Assembly: GCF_010389155.1 (NCBI RefSeq)
Contig: NC_057762.1
Span: 3,893,513 to 3,957,512 of the forward strand
DNA from: Erigeron canadensis
Lineage: Eukaryota > Streptophyta > Magnoliopsida > Asterales > Asteraceae
Direction of reading: 5' to 3'
DNA length: 64,000 nucleotides
The notes beneath the pieces are model-generated. The model had not been told where the DNA came from and ran no database searches. It saw only the letters and a list, made by a program, of their open reading frames with translations. Made by a program: the position numbers and the translations under genes. Shown here one piece after another: positions 60,412 through 64,000 of this stretch (its first letter is position 1; each line of letters starts with the position of its first letter).

Positions 60412-60899
60412 GTTAGTGACTTAGTATGGTGGGGAATGGGGATGGTGTTCAACATAGTTGAAAGAAATAATTATGTTACCTTTATTGTTGATGATGGAGC
60501 CGAAAAGCTAGAGTGCAAAAGATGGTATGGCATACTACCTTTCGATCTGAAATTGATTTTATTTTTTAAATACTGATACAATGAATATGACTATCTTATA
60601 TGTGAAGTTAACAATTTAAGCATTTTTTTGCAGGCTCAATGAACAATATGATAATATGCAAATTGAGGAAATCCAGTGAGTTACTTTATAATGTTTTTTT
60701 TTTCAAGTTTAGTTGTGGAATGGCTAGCTTGTTATTGGTCTCCATTGTCATTGGTACTATTTGTAATCTTTGATGAAATTTTTTGTTTGGTAGAGAAGGG
60801 ATTTATGTCCATGTTGATGGGCACTCACTGGAAGACGACATGGACGGGGGAGATCTCACCGGAAGAGATCCAATTTCAAGCAACGCCTCAAATTCTTGA
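60412..60899 (+). pseudogene. RPA32-like OB-fold gene fragment
   Basis: Three exons with matching GT-AG sites: 60412..60524, 60634..60675, 60794..60899. Spliced they give MGMVFNIVERNNYVTFIVDDG, ECKRW, then LNEQYDNMQIEEIQEG, IYVHVDGH. This is the OB-fold core of replication protein A 32 kDa subunit (single-stranded DNA binding in replication and repair). Frame is kept through the exons and ends in TGA after an unrelated Asp/Gly/Ser-rich tail. The N-terminal phosphorylation region and C-terminal winged helix are missing. It lies between a MULE and a Helitron end, so capture and truncation are likely. It may be transcribed as a short protein, but a full RPA32 cannot be made. Confidence 0.75.
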
Positions 60900-62460
60900 T
60901 CGATAGTGTTTGTCGTGAGTAGTGATTGTTGATTTTGGTTTCGGTTTGAAAGGTTTTTGTTGATTCTCTTAGGCATCTTGGTGGATGAATTGTTGAGAGA
61001 AAGTGTGGTGAAATGTGAAAAATGGTGGTGATTTAAATAGGAAAAAATTAATTAAAAGAAAAAAGAGGAGGAGGAGCGGGGGCATCAGATTCAAACCCAA
61101 CAGCTATATTAATAAAAAATGTTTTTTTTATTATTTTGGACCGTTCATACTCGACTTGGACCCCACAAACCAACCAAAAATGCATGTCTAACTATAGAAT
61201 AAATCCCTCAGATGCACGCCTCGCGCCAGTGCTACTAGTATCCTCTGCCGTTCCCGTGTCGGACGCCCCCAAGAACACCCTATAAGGAGAGGCCTAAGGC
61301 AAGTAATTCTAATGCATTTATGCTTTGAAAACTTATCGATATTGTGTTAGAATCTTGATGTATTTCTTTCTTGTCACTTGCTTTAAAATGGGTGCTCATG
61401 TGGAAACAATATTGGTTCTTATCAATTTATAGAGGATTAAAACAAGAATTAAAAATTTAAAATCATATTCAGGATAACAGTTCGAGGTATTTGTTATCAT
61501 TGACGTTACTGCTATGAATCAATGTCCACTTTTATTTTGGGTAAATGGGTCATTATTCCTGTAAAAGTTATCAATGCCATATTGACTAGCGTACAAATTA
61601 TTAGTTTGAGATTGATTAGTATTTTCATAATATAGTTTGGATAAAAATATATGCTTTTAGCTTTAAGGCATGTGACAAATTTTGATGAAATAAAGCACAG
61701 GTAGGCAATGCTCAATTACACAAGTAGTGAATTACATGAATGCTAAGGTGTGCTTATGACTTATACACGTGGCTGGATGTGGTTGAATGGCAATATAAAC
61801 AATCTAAACTATGGCTTGTAGAATATACATGGTAATGGTACAACTCTTTTCGAGAAGATAGATTAATGTAATACGTTTTTATTAAATCATATTTTTGTAT
61901 AGAATTTTTATTATATAACGAATAAAATTTGGTTATATGGATTTTTGTATAGAACTTTTATCATAAAACATTTTTATTAAATCAATGTTTTGAAAATTAG
62001 ATCGGATGTCAAACCAGACTTCTTAATAAATAACTGAAAAACAAATATGGAGTTTATAGTAAACTATCACAATTATATATCAGAAAATAATTGTATAAAA
62101 ATTGCAATGATATTATGCATAATTTTAAGTTAGATTAACACAACATGCGTTATATAGATTTATAATTAAGTTGCTTAGTAATGCGTATAACTAAATTATT
62201 TGAGCAAAACGTTAAAACACAAATACAATGACAATGCAGACATATCCGGATGAATGAAAGACATCCAAATAAATGAAAACCTTACTTAGCGAAATCTCTA
62301 ATAGATGATGTATCCATTTTTCAACTCTCTCTGTTAACCGGAATCTAAACGACCACTAATGTAACTTCATGTTTTTTAGTGATTTAATTATTATCTGGTT
62401 AAATATTTATGAAAATTATGATATTATGAAAATTTAAAATGTCGTTAATTATATATGTTT
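60900..62460. other. AT-rich stretch before the Helitron end
   Basis: No gene is supportable. It includes a GC-rich repeat patch (61215-61310) of MITE character. The rest is AT-rich, without recognisable features up to the Helitron terminus. Confidence 0.55.
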
Positions 62461-62488
62461 CCCGCGTATTACGCGGGTGATAATCTAG
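62461..62488 (+). mobile_element. Helitron 3' terminus
   Basis: Hairpin CCCGCG-TATTA-CGCGGG (62461-62477), seven bases, CTAG (62485-62488), then T. This is the diagnostic 3' end of a Helitron on the plus strand. The 5' TC end was not found; the element could extend upstream to include the RPA32 fragment. Confidence 0.75.
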
Positions 62489-63269
62489 TTTAGACCCAAT
62501 TCAAAAGCTTTAATTAAATTTAAATATCTGCAAAACAGTTAAAAATTATTTTAAAATATGTTAATAATTATTTTATCTTTTCTTCTCTTCCAAATAAAAT
62601 GTCAGTCAATGTATTAATGAAATTAAAAAAACCTTGCATTCAATGTAAAATACACAATAAATGATATAAATCTGCTTTGTTTTTTATTCGGGTCGTTTAA
62701 CCGTATTATTTATAGGGATTATGGCATGAGAATGTAACGAACTATGGCCGAAAGGTTATGTAGTGACCTTTCAAAATGACTATGTAATGTAAGGACCTTC
62801 TGTTTTTGTTCTTTTCGTGTATTCTTTGACTGGTTACACCGGTAACCGGTAATAAATCTTAATTTAATTTCAAAACTGTCGACATGGCATGCAAGCTGGA
62901 TAAAACAATAATAACTTAAATATAAAATACACACTTTATATATATATATATATATATATCGATATATATACCCAATATTTATATAATCGGGATCCTAAAA
63001 ACCCTCTCTTCTTCTTCCCTTTACACTCCCGCCCATCAAATCACCATTTTTACTCCTCTGACAAAGACGTTTTCAGGCCCGTTCAACCATACAACATCAT
63101 AATCATCCACAAGAAGGTATGTCATATTTTCTTTTGTTATCCATCTTCTTGATTTCCACTGTAACTACAATAATTCTAAGGGGTTTTTTTTATTAGTTTT
63201 ATTTAAAAATAATTTTCCATGAGGTGATGGATCTTTACTTTACTTTTTTTTTTTGTGTTTTGTAGAAAA
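62489..63269. other. Region upstream of the MULE transposase relic
   Basis: AT-rich, with an (AT)n tract at 62937-62960. A CT-rich stretch at about 63003-63060 resembles a 5' leader, and AAGAAG|GTATG near 63113-63119 resembles a splice donor, so the transposase may have had a 5' UTR intron ending at TGTAG near 63264. No other gene. Confidence 0.4.
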
Positions 63270-64000
63270 AGATGAAACTTTAGAAATTGATTGTGCATTA
63301 CAATGGGGTTTTTTTGTTTGATCCTTTACAATATGTGGATGAGAAAGTAAAGAATCTGACATGCCCAAGAATAACTCATGAAGAGTTGGTGCATTTCATA
63401 GACCGGGAAAGAGGTACTCCTTTTACTGATGATATTCAAGGTAATGGTGGTTTTGAAAATCTATTAAGTGCTTGTAAACAAAAAGATATTGAATGTTTAA
63501 TGGACATCCTATAAGTGTATGAGGTAGTAGATATCTATGTTGACTACTTATCATCAGATATGACTGATTATAATAGTGAGGATGATGAAGATGAAGGTGA
63601 AGGTGAAGGTGAAACTAATGATTCTGATGTTGACTCTGTTGCTTCACTTGACCATTTAAGTGAAGATGAAGATGAAGTAAGGGCAATGAGGAAAGGACAA
63701 CCCATAGCCAAAATTCCCAACTTAAACCAGTTACCACAACTTGATGGTAGTATGCCTGGTCCAAAGAATGATGCAGGCATTAAAAAGGTTGTTCATGATG
63801 AACATGATTCCTTCTTAAAAGAACTGATTGAAGCAATGCAATCAAGAGATGGGGGCAATTCTAATGACCCAATGAGACCACCAGAACAAGAGAAGCCTAA
63901 ATTCCCAATTCATGATGATGGTACACAATGGAGACTGAAAAGGCCCCTTGTTGGTGAATTATATGCTTCTCATAGCCAGTTGAGGGAATGTCTATCTTAC
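63265..64000 (+). pseudogene. MULE (MuDR-type) transposase, broken, cut by window end
   Basis: The open frame reads IVHYNGVFLFDPLQYVDEKV, the PB1-like N-terminus of plant MULE transposases. It then hits TAA at 63512. The same frame continues past it with a YVDYLSSDMTDYNSEDDE acidic region and FPIHDDGTQWRLKRPLVGEL, typical of the segment before the MuDR zinc-binding/core domain. No good ATG precedes the frame (the ATG at 63271 stops after two codons). The stop and lack of a start make an active protein unlikely. The rest lies beyond the window. Confidence 0.8.

Overview
This is plant nuclear DNA: AT-rich, intron-rich genes, GT-AG splice sites, and dense non-autonomous transposons. The genes are eudicot families. 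The repeat flavour and a receptor-like cytoplasmic kinase of a lineage-expanded type suggest the sunflower family (Asteraceae); that placement is an inference. There are no CRISPR arrays, operons or rRNA genes.

Layout. 1.4-1.7 kb (+): a small two-pass membrane protein of unknown function. 5.5-7.4 kb (-): a BIR1-like LRR receptor pseudokinase. 10.2-11.5 kb (-): a two-exon plant protein of unknown function. 14.2-16.6 kb (-): a TFIIS N-terminal (LW) domain protein with several DLN/EAR motifs and a 53-codon internal duplication; its 5' UTR is probably split by a 2.4 kb intron reaching 19.04 kb. 19.8-25.2 kb: Helitrons, a decayed FAR1-related (FRS) pseudogene and a foldback MULE. 26.3-41.6 kb (-): a synaptotagmin (SYT1-type) array with one complete 12-exon gene (34356-41570), one copy holding only the C2A/C2B half (27600-31078) and one last-exon relic (26266-26411). 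An intact protein kinase exon (31870-32805) lies directly upstream of the truncated copy on the same strand. 47.1-57.9 kb (-): a complete 22-exon VPS35 retromer gene. 58.7-62.5 kb: a 1.28 kb MULE with perfect 9-bp target duplications, an RPA32 exon fragment and a Helitron 3' end. 63.3 kb to the right edge (+): a broken MULE transposase.

The most interesting object is the kinase/truncated-synaptotagmin locus. The kinase exon ends in phase 0 at a GTAAGT donor just after kinase subdomain XI. The first usable acceptor downstream opens a phase-0 synaptotagmin exon, and all five remaining C2 exons keep their frame and splice sites to the native stop. The prediction is a 625-residue kinase-C2A-C2B chimera, similar in architecture to the kinase-MCTP resistance protein Pm4 of wheat. 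Transcript evidence is needed.

The window also holds many transposon insertions whose exact ends can be read from target-site duplications (hAT 8 bp, MULE 9-10 bp, Tourist TTA/TAA, SINE 19 bp). Several lie inside introns of the host genes. The two membrane-traffic genes (SYT1-type ER-plasma membrane contact tether, VPS35 retromer) and the two receptor-type kinases are neighbours but not an evident functional cluster.
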